Source: an uncultured beta proteobacterium (GTDB lineage Bacteria > Pseudomonadota > Gammaproteobacteria > Burkholderiales > SG8-41). From it: a stretch of DNA of 33,740 nucleotides. Every line of letters starts with the position of its first letter. Positions within the stretch are counted from its first letter, which is position 1. The stretch is taken from assembly GCA_903933915.1 (NCBI GenBank), contig CAIZLW010000213.1:1-33740 (forward strand), read 5' to 3'. Under the pieces are notes generated by a model that searched no databases, was not told the DNA's origin, and was given only the letters and a program-made list of their open reading frames with translations. The position numbers and the translations under genes were made by a program. Positions 25,083-33,256 of this stretch are shown here, piece by piece.

Positions 25083-25126
25083 TTCCTCACAAATTCTTCA
25101 CACCTTGTACACAACTCCCTGACAAC
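25083..25126 (+). promoter_or_regulatory. Four 11-bp direct repeats, probable response-regulator operator
   Basis: The units are TTCCTCACAAA, TTCTTCACACC, TTGTACACAAC and TCCCTGACAAC, with no gap between them. Positions 1, 7, 8 and 9 (T...ACA) are invariant, and the consensus is TTCYTCACAAC. An 11-bp period places each unit on the same face of the helix, as in PhoB/OmpR operators. The array ends 20 bp before the start of the hemolysin-family gene and lies just after the kinase gene, so the encoded regulator is the obvious candidate. A weak -10 (TAACCT, 25135-25140) would make the transcript start close to the ATG. Confidence 0.6.
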
Positions 25127-25146
25127 GCCCCCGCTAACCTGCGGGC

Positions 25147-25854
25147 ATGCAACTACTCCTCGATACCCGCCCGCACGCTGCAAACCGCAGCGACAGACCG
25201 GCGCAGTGGCCGGCCGTTGCCCGCCCAGTCAGCCACCCACCCAAAGCCGAGGGCATCTCTGCAGACATCAAGGATGCCGCCCTCAAACGGTGGCGTTTCG
25301 ACCGGATAAACGACGGCGACCGCGGCTCGACCGAAAGTTTCATCGCGGCGCAGTTCAACAAAGCCTACGGCGCGAAAATCACTGGGTTCATGCCTGAACT
25401 GATGGGCCTTTACGACAACGACGCACTGGCAGCCGCCTGCGGATTACGCGCCGCAGCAACCGGACCGATGTTCCTCGAACAGTATCTGGAAACCCCGGTG
25501 GAAGCGGTACTGGGCAGGGCTACCGGAACACAAATCGGGCGCCACACTCTCGTTGAAGTCGGCAATCTGTCGATATCACGCCCCGGATATGCGCGCCACC
25601 TGGTCTGCTCGCTGACCATGCATCTGCGCAGCATCGGGATGCAATGGGCGGTGTTCAGCGCTGTTCCCACGTTGCGCAACAATTTTCAGCGCCTGGGCAT
25701 TCCCTTGATCACAATGGCGCCGGCCAGCCCTGACAAATTGCCCGCCGACATCAAAGCCTCGTGGGGCACCTACTATGATCAACAACCGCAAGTCACCGCA
25801 GTCAGCGTCGAAGCCGCTTTCAAAGCGCTGGACAGGAATTCGTGCAATCGTTAA
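25147..25854 (+). CDS. 'Thermostable hemolysin' family protein, probable GNAT/LuxI-like acyltransferase
   Basis: The protein has 235 residues, no signal peptide and no membrane segment. After a variable N-terminus (about 1-45) it shows FIAAQFNKAYGAKITGF, ALAAACGLRAA (R101), MFLEQYLETPVE (E111), LVEVGNLS (E137), WAVFSAVPTLRNNFQRLG and WGTYYD. These match my recollection of the T_hemolysin family (Pfam), which I also recall being placed in the acetyltransferase clan. The order of elements resembles LuxI-type synthases: F...Y near the N-terminus, a GLR strand, and an E-x-x-x-L strand before a long helix. Nothing suggests a secreted toxin. It is the first gene of a four-gene operon and overlaps the ligase gene by 13 bp. 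The ribosome binding site is weak. Confidence 0.8.
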   Translation: MQLLLDTRPHAANRSDRPAQWPAVARPVSHPPKAEGISADIKDAALKRWRFDRINDGDRGSTESFIAAQFNKAYGAKITGFMPELMGLYDNDALAAACGLRAAATGPMFLEQYLETPVEAVLGRATGTQIGRHTLVEVGNLSISRPGYARHLVCSLTMHLRSIGMQWAVFSAVPTLRNNFQRLGIPLITMAPASPDKLPADIKASWGTYYDQQPQVTAVSVEAAFKALDRNSCNR

Positions 25855-27353
25855 TTGCAGCGATTGCAGAACACGCGTCCTCGCAACCGGAACGGCGTGC
25901 CATACAGAACAGCCGGACCACGCTTGATTATGCCGGCTTGCAAGCGGCAATCCTGTCGGCGGCTGCGCAATTGGGCGGCATCCATCATGGCGCCATCGCC
26001 ATCGGCCTCGAAAACAATGCGGCATGGGTGATTGGTGATCTTGCGGTGCTTGCCGCAGGAAAACCCTGCCTGCCATTACCACCGTTTTTCACCCCCGCCC
26101 AGCAAGCCCACGCCCTGCGGGATGCCGGTGCGGGCTGGTTGCTGACCGACCGGCCCGACTTTTACGAAGGCCTGCTGCAACAGCATTCAATCAACGCAGT
26201 GCGTGAAACCGACATTGATCTCGCAGGCGTCAACATCGCGCAATTCAGGCCGTCCATCGCGCCGACCTGGCTGCCGCCAGGAACCGCCAAAATCACTTAT
26301 ACCTCCGGCACCACCGGCACGCCCAAAGGCGTCTGCCTCTCCGCCGCAATCATGGAAAACGTGGCGCGTGCGCTCGCAGCGGCAACGCGGATGAGCCCCG
26401 CAGACCGCCATCTCTGCCTGTTGCCGCTGGCCACACTGCTCGAGAACATCGGTGGCGTTTATGCACCCCTGTTTTCAGGCGCCTGCATCATCCCTTCTGC
26501 GGGACGTCAGCACAGCGATGCATCAGCCATTGCCGGGAACTACGGTTCGACCCTTGCCGGCATGCTTGAACAGACGCAAGCCACCACGGCCATCATGATC
26601 CCGCAGATGCTGCATGCGCTGGCTGCGGCTGTCGAAACCGGGACACCACGCCCGCAAGCGCTGCGCTTCCTGGCTGTCGGCGGCGCCCGCGTATCCCCGG
26701 CCCTGCTGACCCGCGCGGCAAATGCGGGGCTTCCGGCATTCGAAGGTTATGGCCTGTCGGAATGCGCATCGGTCGTCGCACTGAACACCCCGCAAAACAA
26801 CCGGCCAGGCAGTGTCGGCTGGCCGCTGCCCCATGTGCGCATCGATTTTGCAGATGACGGCGAGATCATGATCAGCGGCGCCACCCTCCTCGGATATGCA
26901 GGCGATAACACGACAGCCGGCAATCCCTGGCCCACCGGCGATCTGGGATACCTGGACGCCGATGGATTCCTCCACCTGAGCGGCCGCAAAAAGGACCTGT
27001 TCATCACCGCTTTCGGACGCAACGTTTCTCCGCACTGGGTGGAAAGCGAACTGACCCTGCAGCCGGCCATCGCACAGGCATCGGTGCATGGAGAGGCGCG
27101 TCCCTGGAATACTGCGGTTGTAGTACCACGCGCCGGCGCCACCCCGGAGGCAATCACTGCGGCGATTGCCGCGGCGAACCGCAATCTTCCAGGATACGCC
27201 CAGGTCAGCCGCTGGCTGGCCGCACAAGAACCGTTCACCAGTGAGAACGGCGAACTCACGACGAATGGCCGATTGCGACGCACGGTTGTCGCCAAACGTT
27301 ACGCCCACACCATAGATCAACTCTACCTGGAACATTCCCGTGAACTTTTATGA
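25842..27353 (+). CDS. AMP-forming acyl-CoA synthetase/acyl ligase
   Basis: This is a 503-residue ANL-superfamily enzyme that activates a carboxylic acid with ATP. Visible core motifs are A3 YTSGTTGTPKGV (153-164), A5 EGYGLSE (301-307), A7 TGDLGYLD (365-372) and A8 GRKKDLFITAFGRNVSP (381-397). In the A10 loop the usual catalytic Lys appears as Arg (NGRLRR, R477), which may affect adenylation. The overall pattern is closest to long-chain fatty acyl-CoA synthetases, though shorter than FadD. The GTG start at 25842 has AGGA 7 nt before it and lies inside the end of the hemolysin-family gene; the 3' end overlaps the di-iron oxidase gene by 14 bp. The substrate is unknown; a fatty acid is the likeliest. 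Confidence 0.9.
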   Translation: MQSLIAAIAEHASSQPERRAIQNSRTTLDYAGLQAAILSAAAQLGGIHHGAIAIGLENNAAWVIGDLAVLAAGKPCLPLPPFFTPAQQAHALRDAGAGWLLTDRPDFYEGLLQQHSINAVRETDIDLAGVNIAQFRPSIAPTWLPPGTAKITYTSGTTGTPKGVCLSAAIMENVARALAAATRMSPADRHLCLLPLATLLENIGGVYAPLFSGACIIPSAGRQHSDASAIAGNYGSTLAGMLEQTQATTAIMIPQMLHALAAAVETGTPRPQALRFLAVGGARVSPALLTRAANAGLPAFEGYGLSECASVVALNTPQNNRPGSVGWPLPHVRIDFADDGEIMISGATLLGYAGDNTTAGNPWPTGDLGYLDADGFLHLSGRKKDLFITAFGRNVSPHWVESELTLQPAIAQASVHGEARPWNTAVVVPRAGATPEAITAAIAAANRNLPGYAQVSRWLAAQEPFTSENGELTTNGRLRRTVVAKRYAHTIDQLYLEHSRELL

Positions 27354-28026
27354 CCAACTGCTGGCCGCCACAGAACGCGAGCGCGCCGACCTGCTTTCCA
27401 TCCCTTTCATAGGGGATGGCGCCGCCGGGAAACTGCGACATGAAGATTATGTCGCCTTCCTCACCGAGGCCTACCATCACGTCAAACACACCGTACCGCT
27501 GCTGATGGCCTGCGGCGCCCGGATTCCCGAACGGCTCGAATGGCTGCGCGAAGCCATGGGGGAATACATCAACGAGGAAACCGGACATCAGGAGTGGATA
27601 CTCAACGATATCCGCGCCTGCGGCGCCGATGCCGAAGCGGTACGCCATGGCCACCCCGACGTGCCCGCAGAACTGCTGGTGTCCTATGCCTACGACACGA
27701 TCACACGCGGCAATCCGTGCGGTTTTCTCGGCATGGTGCTGGTTCTCGAAGGCACCAGCACTGCGGTCGCGTTGCACGCTGCTGACTCGCTGAAGAAATC
27801 GCTGCAATTGTCGCCGCAGGCCTTCAGCTACCTGACCTCCCATGGCACGCTGGACCAGGAACACACCCGTTTTTACGCCACGCTCGTCAACCGGCTGACG
27901 GATGCCGACGACCGCGCCGCGCTGATTCACGGCGCCAAAGTGTTTTACCGACTCTATGGCGACGTATTCCGCGGACTGGACGCCCGCCGCAACCGCGATG
28001 CGGAACCCGCGAGGAAATGCGCATGA
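27340..28026 (+). CDS. Heme-oxygenase-like di-iron oxidase / TenA-like protein
   Basis: This is a 228-residue all-helical protein of the TenA/heme-oxygenase-like fold. Candidate metal ligands are E43 and H50 in the first core helix, E79/E80 and H83 in NEETGHQEW, E137 in LVLEGTSTA, and H168-x3-D172-x2-H175 in the last core helix. The final motif and the number of Glu/His residues fit di-iron oxidases of this fold (UndA, CADD and SznF relatives) better than true TenA thiaminases or heme-binding oxygenases. Such enzymes cleave or oxygenate fatty acids or amino acids. The GTG start at 27340 is nested in the ligase gene. The reaction here is unknown. Confidence 0.82.
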   Translation: MNFYDQLLAATERERADLLSIPFIGDGAAGKLRHEDYVAFLTEAYHHVKHTVPLLMACGARIPERLEWLREAMGEYINEETGHQEWILNDIRACGADAEAVRHGHPDVPAELLVSYAYDTITRGNPCGFLGMVLVLEGTSTAVALHAADSLKKSLQLSPQAFSYLTSHGTLDQEHTRFYATLVNRLTDADDRAALIHGAKVFYRLYGDVFRGLDARRNRDAEPARKCA

Positions 28027-28823
28027 ACCTCAAGGGATGTCGCACCCTGCTGACCGGCGCCGGTAGCGGCATCGGCCGCAGCCTGGCGCTTGCCTTGGGC
28101 GCCAACGGCGCAAAACTGGCACTGGTCGGCCGCAACGAAAAAAATCTGGCGGAAGTCGCGCGTGAAATCGTCCGCGCCGGCGGTTATGCGCTGACATTCC
28201 CGGAAGATCTGTGCTTACCCGAGCGTCACGAGCCACTGGTATTTTCAGCAGCCGCCCGGCTCGGTGGCATTGATCTGCTGATCAACAATGCCGGCGTCTC
28301 CAGTTTTTGCGAGTACTCGCGGGAAAACCCGTCGGATATCGACAATCTCATCAACATCAATATCACCGCGCCGCTGCTGCTGACACGCGCCGTGCTGCCG
28401 CGCATGCTGGCTGCAGGACATGGACGCATCGTCAATGTCGGCTCCATCCTGGGTTCGATTGGCTTCCCGCACTTCGCGGCATACTCAGCCAGCAAATTTG
28501 CCTTGCGCGGATTTTCCGAAGCGCTGCGTCGTGAAATTGCGGGGTCAGGCGTCGGTGTCACTTATGTCGCACCGCGCACCACGCGCACTGCGTTCAATTC
28601 CGACTCGCTCTATAAAATATCAGACGACAGCGGCACTGCAGTGGATGATCCGGCGACTGTTGCCGGAATCATCCTTGAAGCCATCGTTGCCAATCGCGAT
28701 GAAGTCTATATCGGCTGGCCGGAAAAACTGGCGGTGCGGTTGAACGCCCTGCTGCCACGCATCGTCAGCATCGCCATCAGCAAACAGGTTGCGGCGGCGC
28801 GCCAGTTGCTGCGGGCAGCCTGA
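28023..28823 (+). CDS. Short-chain dehydrogenase/reductase
   Basis: This is a classical SDR of 266 residues. The nucleotide-binding TGAGSGIG is at 11-18, NNAG at 88-91, and the catalytic tetrad is N113, S141, Y154 and K158 (AYSASK). The C-terminal stretch YIGWPEKLAVRLNALLP resembles SDRs acting on lipid-like substrates. A Gly-x3-Gly-x-Gly pattern with R37 after the second strand hints at NADPH. I place the start at the ATG at 28023, overlapping the previous stop (ATGA), because GAGGAAA is well spaced for it; an ATG at 28017 is too close to that site. It closes the four-gene operon. It probably reduces a carbonyl made by the preceding enzymes. Confidence 0.9.
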   Translation: MNLKGCRTLLTGAGSGIGRSLALALGANGAKLALVGRNEKNLAEVAREIVRAGGYALTFPEDLCLPERHEPLVFSAAARLGGIDLLINNAGVSSFCEYSRENPSDIDNLININITAPLLLTRAVLPRMLAAGHGRIVNVGSILGSIGFPHFAAYSASKFALRGFSEALRREIAGSGVGVTYVAPRTTRTAFNSDSLYKISDDSGTAVDDPATVAGIILEAIVANRDEVYIGWPEKLAVRLNALLPRIVSIAISKQVAAARQLLRAA

Positions 28824-28907
28824 TCCTGATCAACACTCCGACCGTAAACCATAAGCATCTGTTTTTAAAGGTTTATTTATCAGCACTCCGGGATGAGGGC
28901 GGGTCGG

Positions 28908-28913
28908 TACAAT
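28908..28913 (+). promoter_or_regulatory. Candidate -10 element of pyrD
   Basis: TACAAT matches TATAAT at five of six positions and lies 6 nt before the pyrD ATG. Transcription would start at or next to the ATG, so the message would be leaderless or nearly so. No good -35 is visible at 17 nt. Confidence 0.4.
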
Positions 28914-28919
28914 AGCGGG

Positions 28920-29942
28920 ATGTATACCTTCCTCCGCCCCCTGCTGTTCTCACTGGATGCCGAATCCGCCCATCACCTGACGCTGCAGTCGCTGCAAATC
29001 GCCGCGCGCACCGGCACATTGCTCCCCTGCGTCGGTCGCGTCGCCCCGGCGCCGCGCCGCGTCATGGGCATTGATTTCCCGAATCCGGTCGGACTCGCCG
29101 CGGGCCTCGACAAGAACGGCGAATACATCGATGCACTGGCCGCACTCGGTTTCGGTTTTCTCGAAATCGGTACCATCACCCCGCGACCCCAGCCCGGCAA
29201 CCCGCGACCGCGCATGTTCCGCCTGCCGGCAGCAGGCGCCGTCATCAACCGCATGGGCTTCAACAACCACGGCGTCGATGCACTGCTGGCCAACGTCGGA
29301 CGCGCGCGTTACCGCGGCGTGCTCGGCATCAACATCGGCAAGAACTTCGATACCCCGATCGAGCGCGCCGCCGACGACTATCTGATCTGCCTGCGCAAGG
29401 TGTATTCCAGCGCCACCTACGTCACAGTCAATATTTCGTCACCCAATACCAAAAACCTGCGCCAGTTGCAGCAGTCGGATGAGCTAGGCCAGTTGCTGGG
29501 CGCATTGAAGGAAGAACGCGCGCGACTCGCCGACCGGCACGGCCGGCGCGTGCCGCTGGCGCTGAAAATCGCTCCCGACCTTGATGAAACACAGCTGTCC
29601 GTGATCGCTGACCTGCTGGTCACGCACGGCATCGACGCGGTCATCGCCACCAACACCACGCTGGCGCGGGACGCCGTCGCGCAACTGCCGCACGGCAACG
29701 AGGCCGGCGGACTCAGCGGCGCACCGCTGACCACGCAGGCGCAGGCGGTCACCGCGCAGCTCGCAGCCAAACTCGCAGGCGCGGTCCCGGTCATCGGCGT
29801 CGGCGGCATCATGAACGGTGACGATGCCGCGCAGCGCATCTCAGCGGGTGCTGCCCTGGTGCAGCTGTACACCGGCCTTGTTTATGCCGGGCCGGCGCTG
29901 GTCGGCGACTGCGTCAATGCAATACGTAAGGCCAGATCATGA
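28920..29942 (+). CDS. pyrD: Dihydroorotate dehydrogenase (quinone), class 2
   Basis: PyrD oxidises dihydroorotate to orotate in pyrimidine synthesis and passes electrons to the quinone pool at the inner membrane. The 340-residue protein has the class 2 N-terminal helical extension ([19 protein letters not shown]), then [39 protein letters not shown], the catalytic-loop [11 protein letters not shown] with the class 2 serine, IATNTT and the FMN phosphate site GVGGIM...GA. I place the start at the ATG at 28920, matching the family N-terminus; an in-frame ATG at 28893 would add nine residues. It overlaps the alanine dehydrogenase gene by 4 bp. Confidence 0.96.
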   Translation: MYTFLRPLLFSLDAESAHHLTLQSLQIAARTGTLLPCVGRVAPAPRRVMGIDFPNPVGLAAGLDKNGEYIDALAALGFGFLEIGTITPRPQPGNPRPRMFRLPAAGAVINRMGFNNHGVDALLANVGRARYRGVLGINIGKNFDTPIERAADDYLICLRKVYSSATYVTVNISSPNTKNLRQLQQSDELGQLLGALKEERARLADRHGRRVPLALKIAPDLDETQLSVIADLLVTHGIDAVIATNTTLARDAVAQLPHGNEAGGLSGAPLTTQAQAVTAQLAAKLAGAVPVIGVGGIMNGDDAAQRISAGAALVQLYTGLVYAGPALVGDCVNAIRKARS

Positions 29943-31051
29943 AGATCGGCATTCCCAGGGAAATCAAAAACCACGAATACCGTGTCGGCGTCACCCCTGA
30001 CGGCGCGCAGACGCTGATTGCTGCGGGCCACACCGTGCTGGTCGAACAAAACGCCGGCACCGGCGTCGGTTTTGCCGATGCCGCCTATCGCGAAGCCGGC
30101 GCGACCGTAGCCGCTTCAGCCGCCGAGGTCTATGCCGCGGAACTGATCATCAAGGTCAAGGAAATCCAGCGCAGCGAGTTTGCACTGCTCAAGCGCGGAC
30201 AGATTGTTTACGGTTACCACCACTTTGCGCCCGACCGCCCCCTGCTGGAAGCCATGCTCGCCGCAGGAGTCGCCTGCGTCGCCTACGAAACCATCACCGA
30301 CACCGCAGGTCATCTGCCGCTATTGACACCAATGTCGCAGATTGCCGGACGCCTCGCGCCGCAGGCCGGCGCATGGGCCCTGCAGATGGCCAACGGCGGC
30401 AGCGGCGTGCTGCTTGGCGGAGTGCCGGGCGTGCTACCGGCCAATGTACTGATCATCGGCGGCGGCGTTGTTGGTGAAAACGCCGCGCGCATTGCGCTGG
30501 GCATGGGCGCCGATGTCACGCTGCTCGACCGCAGCGCAGAACGGCTGGCGCAACTGGAAATCACATTCAACGGCCGACTCAAGGGCGCAATCGCCTCACC
30601 GCAGAGGCTGCGCGCATTGCTGCCGACGCAGGATCTGGTGATCGGCGCCGTGCTGTTGCCGGGGGCGCGGGCGCCGCGATTGATCACCCGCGCCGACCTC
30701 AAGACCATGCGCCCAGGCTCGGTAATTGTCGATGTCGCGATCGACCAGGGCGGCATCTGCGAAACCTCACGCCCCACCTCACACACCGAGCCACTGTACG
30801 TCGAAGAAGGCATCGTGCATTACTGCGTCCCCAACATGCCGTCGGCCGTCGCTCGTACCGCGACGCTGGCATTGACCCAGGCGACGTTGCCGCACGCGAT
30901 GCAAATCGCGACACTCGGTCTGCGCGCCGCGGTGCTGGCCGACCCCCATCTCGCCGCCGGTCTGCAAACCTGCAACGGCCGGGTGACTCACCCGGAACTG
31001 GCACGCGATCTCGGACTGGAATGCGTCACACCGGCGCAATCACTGGCGTGA
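29939..31051 (+). CDS. ald: Alanine dehydrogenase
   Basis: Ald interconverts L-alanine and pyruvate plus ammonia with NAD. The 370-residue protein starts [20 protein letters not shown] and has the substrate-site K74 (IKVKE), a catalytic His at 95 (YGYHHFAP, in line with H96 of the Bacillus enzyme, whose context is YLHLA), the Rossmann motif [13 protein letters not shown] and VDVAIDQGG with the catalytic Asp. The ATG overlaps the pyrD stop (ATGA). The local change from YLHLA to YHHFA keeps the His. It overlaps the start of the RnfB-like gene by 31 bp if that gene's ATG is used. Confidence 0.94.
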   Translation: MKIGIPREIKNHEYRVGVTPDGAQTLIAAGHTVLVEQNAGTGVGFADAAYREAGATVAASAAEVYAAELIIKVKEIQRSEFALLKRGQIVYGYHHFAPDRPLLEAMLAAGVACVAYETITDTAGHLPLLTPMSQIAGRLAPQAGAWALQMANGGSGVLLGGVPGVLPANVLIIGGGVVGENAARIALGMGADVTLLDRSAERLAQLEITFNGRLKGAIASPQRLRALLPTQDLVIGAVLLPGARAPRLITRADLKTMRPGSVIVDVAIDQGGICETSRPTSHTEPLYVEEGIVHYCVPNMPSAVARTATLALTQATLPHAMQIATLGLRAAVLADPHLAAGLQTCNGRVTHPELARDLGLECVTPAQSLA

Positions 31052-31659
31052 ACCGCTCGGCAGCGCTGGAAGACGCCATCGATGCCGTGTTGCCGCAGAC
31101 GCAATGCGCTCTGTGCGGCTACCGCGGCTGCCGGCCCTATGCCGAAGCCATCGCCGCCGGCGAAGCGCCGATCAACCGGTGCCCGCCCGGTGGAGACGAG
31201 GTCATCGCGGAACTCGCGGCCCTGCTCGGCGAAACGGCATTGCCGCTGGACACCGCACATGGCCAAGCAACCCCGCCTGTTGTCGCACGCATCGACGAGG
31301 CCACATGTATCGGCTGCACACTGTGCATCGCCGCATGTCCTGTTGACGCCATCGTCGGCGCACGCAAATTGATGCACACCGTGATCGCCGCGGAATGCAC
31401 CGGCTGCGCCTTGTGTCTGCCGCCCTGTCCGGTGGATTGCATCGTGCTTGAGCCGACCTGGGCCGCGCGAGATCGCGATTTACAGCGCGGAGCAGCACCA
31501 CGGCTGCGCGAACGTTATCAGGCTCACCAACTGCGCTACGCCGCGCTCGAGCAGCAACGCCGGAATCGCGCCGCCAGTGCCGCAACAACCCGCAAAAAAG
31601 CCGTCATCGCAAAAGCGCTGGCGCGCGCGCAAGAACGGCTGGCCGGTCGTAAAAGCTGA
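31021..31659 (+). CDS. RnfB/RsxB-like ferredoxin protein
   Basis: This is an iron-sulfur protein of 212 residues. An N-terminal Fe-S domain has [16 protein letters not shown] and NRCPPGG, and two ferredoxin-type [4Fe-4S] motifs follow: [16 protein letters not shown] and [16 protein letters not shown]. The tail is basic and Ala/Arg-rich. There is no N-terminal membrane helix, unlike RnfB of complete Rnf complexes, and no other rnf genes are visible. Such stand-alone proteins occur in betaproteobacteria near nth. Start choices are the ATG at 31021, inside ald, or a GTG at 31048 overlapping the ald stop (GTGA), which gives a more usual N-terminal length. The role is probably electron transfer. 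Confidence 0.88.
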   Translation: MRHTGAITGVNRSAALEDAIDAVLPQTQCALCGYRGCRPYAEAIAAGEAPINRCPPGGDEVIAELAALLGETALPLDTAHGQATPPVVARIDEATCIGCTLCIAACPVDAIVGARKLMHTVIAAECTGCALCLPPCPVDCIVLEPTWAARDRDLQRGAAPRLRERYQAHQLRYAALEQQRRNRAASAATTRKKAVIAKALARAQERLAGRKS

Positions 31660-31679
31660 AGCCGGCTCAGGCCGTCAGA

Positions 31680-32666
31680 TCAGCGGCCGAGTATGCCGCG
31701 CAACAACTGCATCGGATCAATTGCAGGCGTGTTTTTGGGTTGCTGGGCCGGTGACTGCGGCGGCGATGAGGCAGGCTGCCCGGCAAGGCCGCGTGCGCCC
31801 TCCGCCGGCAAGGGTTGCGCCGCGCGCAACGGACCGGCACCGGCCGCGACACGACGAATGTCCGGTTCACGCCCGGCAGGCAGTCGCGCCAGATTCGGCG
31901 TCAGCAGATCACCCAGTTGCGCCAGCCGGTCGCCGGGGAGCGGATGGGTCTTGAACAGCAGTGCCATGGAATTGTCGCCAGCACCGCGCGCAGCCAGTTT
32001 GTGCAAAACATCCACCAGTCCGAACGGGTTGTAACCGGCGCGCGCAGCGAGAACGATGCCGATGGCATCCGCCTCATATTCGGCGCTTTTATCGAGGCCC
32101 CGTGCAAATACCTCGGCGCCGGTGCCGATCATGTTGTTGATAACCGCCGACCGGTTATCCCGCTGCGCAATCTGCGAACCCGCCGACAACGCAGCGCTTT
32201 TCTGCATCACCGTGACATGGTGGCGGCGGACGATATGGCCGATTTCATGGGCGAGCACGCCCGCCAGTTGCGCCTCAGTGTCGAGAATGTCGTAGAGGCC
32301 GCGGGTCAGCATCACATAGCCGCCGGGCGCGGCGAACGCATTGATCGACGCGGTGTCGATCACCGCAAAACGCCACGGCAGATCCGGCCGCTCGCTCTGC
32401 AGCGCAATCCAGCGGCCAACGCGGTTCACATAGGCCTGCAACGCGGCATCATTAACCAGGGGCGCGGCGCCAAGCATGCGACCGGCGATCTCGCGCCCCA
32501 TGGTCTGTTCATCCTGTTCGCTGACGCCGGCCACTGCAGTGACGGCATCGCGGCCGATGCTGAACAGGCGGTTAAGATCGATGTTTTGCGCCTGCGCAAA
32601 ACCGGCGGCACCGCCGAGTGCCGCCGCCAACAGTGTACGCAGGATGGTCATATTCAGCGCGCTCAT
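31680..32666 (-). CDS. M48 family metallopeptidase, secreted/periplasmic
   Basis: The protein has 328 residues. A hydrophobic N-terminal stretch ending AGFAQAQ looks like a signal peptide. The zinc motif HEIGH is at 140-144 and the third ligand E196 lies in EYEADAIG, which is the M48B/BepA-like arrangement. The C-terminal ~60 residues are Pro/Ala/Gln-rich and probably unstructured. It resembles M48 peptidases that tend outer-membrane proteins in the periplasm; it lacks the TPR tail of BepA. The ATG at 32666 overlaps the stop of the upstream SH3-domain gene. It converges on the RnfB-like gene with a 20-bp gap. Confidence 0.9.
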   Translation of the reverse strand: MSALNMTILRTLLAAALGGAAGFAQAQNIDLNRLFSIGRDAVTAVAGVSEQDEQTMGREIAGRMLGAAPLVNDAALQAYVNRVGRWIALQSERPDLPWRFAVIDTASINAFAAPGGYVMLTRGLYDILDTEAQLAGVLAHEIGHIVRRHHVTVMQKSAALSAGSQIAQRDNRSAVINNMIGTGAEVFARGLDKSAEYEADAIGIVLAARAGYNPFGLVDVLHKLAARGAGDNSMALLFKTHPLPGDRLAQLGDLLTPNLARLPAGREPDIRRVAAGAGPLRAAQPLPAEGARGLAGQPASSPPQSPAQQPKNTPAIDPMQLLRGILGR

Positions 32667-33184
32667 GGCCGATTGCCTGACGATTCACCGAAATAATCCA
32701 CCCGTGCGGCATCCAGACCGGCTGCGCCGGCATGGGATTGCGCCTGATCGCGTGACGCCGCAAAGCTGTCAAGCTGCCGCACCTGGCCGTCGTCGAACCG
32801 CGCCTGCTTCAGGTCCTCCTCGTCCAGGCCGCGGATACCGATGGTGCTGGTGACGCTGACCCGCTGCCGCGGCCCAAACACCCGGCCGAGCACCGAACCG
32901 ACACCGTCCCCCGAACCGGCAACCGCGCCGAAACGCACGTTGAACGAATACAGCCAGCCGGTGGTGTTGCCCGAACGGATCTGCACCCAGGCGCCTTGCC
33001 GCGCCAGCGCCTCGCCGGTGCTGCCGTTGGGCAGATTGGCGACCGTGGCGGCTTCGGTGCGCGGTTCGCTGCGCAGTACGCTGTCACGCTCCAGCGTCAC
33101 CGATTCAGCCCTTGCCGCCGTCAATCCTGCGCACAGGCACCAGAGGGCCAGAACACCGCCGCAACGCGTTGCAAAAGTGGGCAT
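32663..33184 (-). CDS. Secreted SH3b-domain protein
   Basis: The protein has 173 residues with a signal peptide (MPTFATRCGGVLALWCLCAG..., cleavage near ARA). A bacterial SH3 domain follows at about 28-85: SVLRSEPRTEAATVANLPNG, then GAWVQIRSGNTTGWLYSFNV. A Gly/Ser/Val-rich middle with IRGLDEEDLKQA and a C-terminal polar tail complete it. SH3b domains often bind cell-wall peptides. I use the ATG at 33184, with GGAG at about 7 nt; a TTG two codons upstream has no such support. It overlaps the M48 peptidase gene by 4 bp, and the two probably work together in the envelope. Confidence 0.85.
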   Translation of the reverse strand: MPTFATRCGGVLALWCLCAGLTAARAESVTLERDSVLRSEPRTEAATVANLPNGSTGEALARQGAWVQIRSGNTTGWLYSFNVRFGAVAGSGDGVGSVLGRVFGPRQRVSVTSTIGIRGLDEEDLKQARFDDGQVRQLDSFAASRDQAQSHAGAAGLDAARVDYFGESSGNRP

Positions 33185-33256
33185 TAACAACTCCGGCTGC
33201 TGAAGCGGCCATTATAATCATCCGGCCCGCGCACCCGCCATGAAACCGGAAACCGC

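Noticed and set aside
28820..28833. CTGATCCTGATCAA, nine of ten matches to an FNR box
   Set aside because: It overlaps the SDR stop codon, and no -10-like hexamer lies at class II spacing toward pyrD; probably chance.
28845..28875. TAAACC...GGTTTA inverted repeat between the SDR gene and pyrD
   Set aside because: Only 6 bp of A/T-rich stem with a 19-nt loop; too weak for a terminator.
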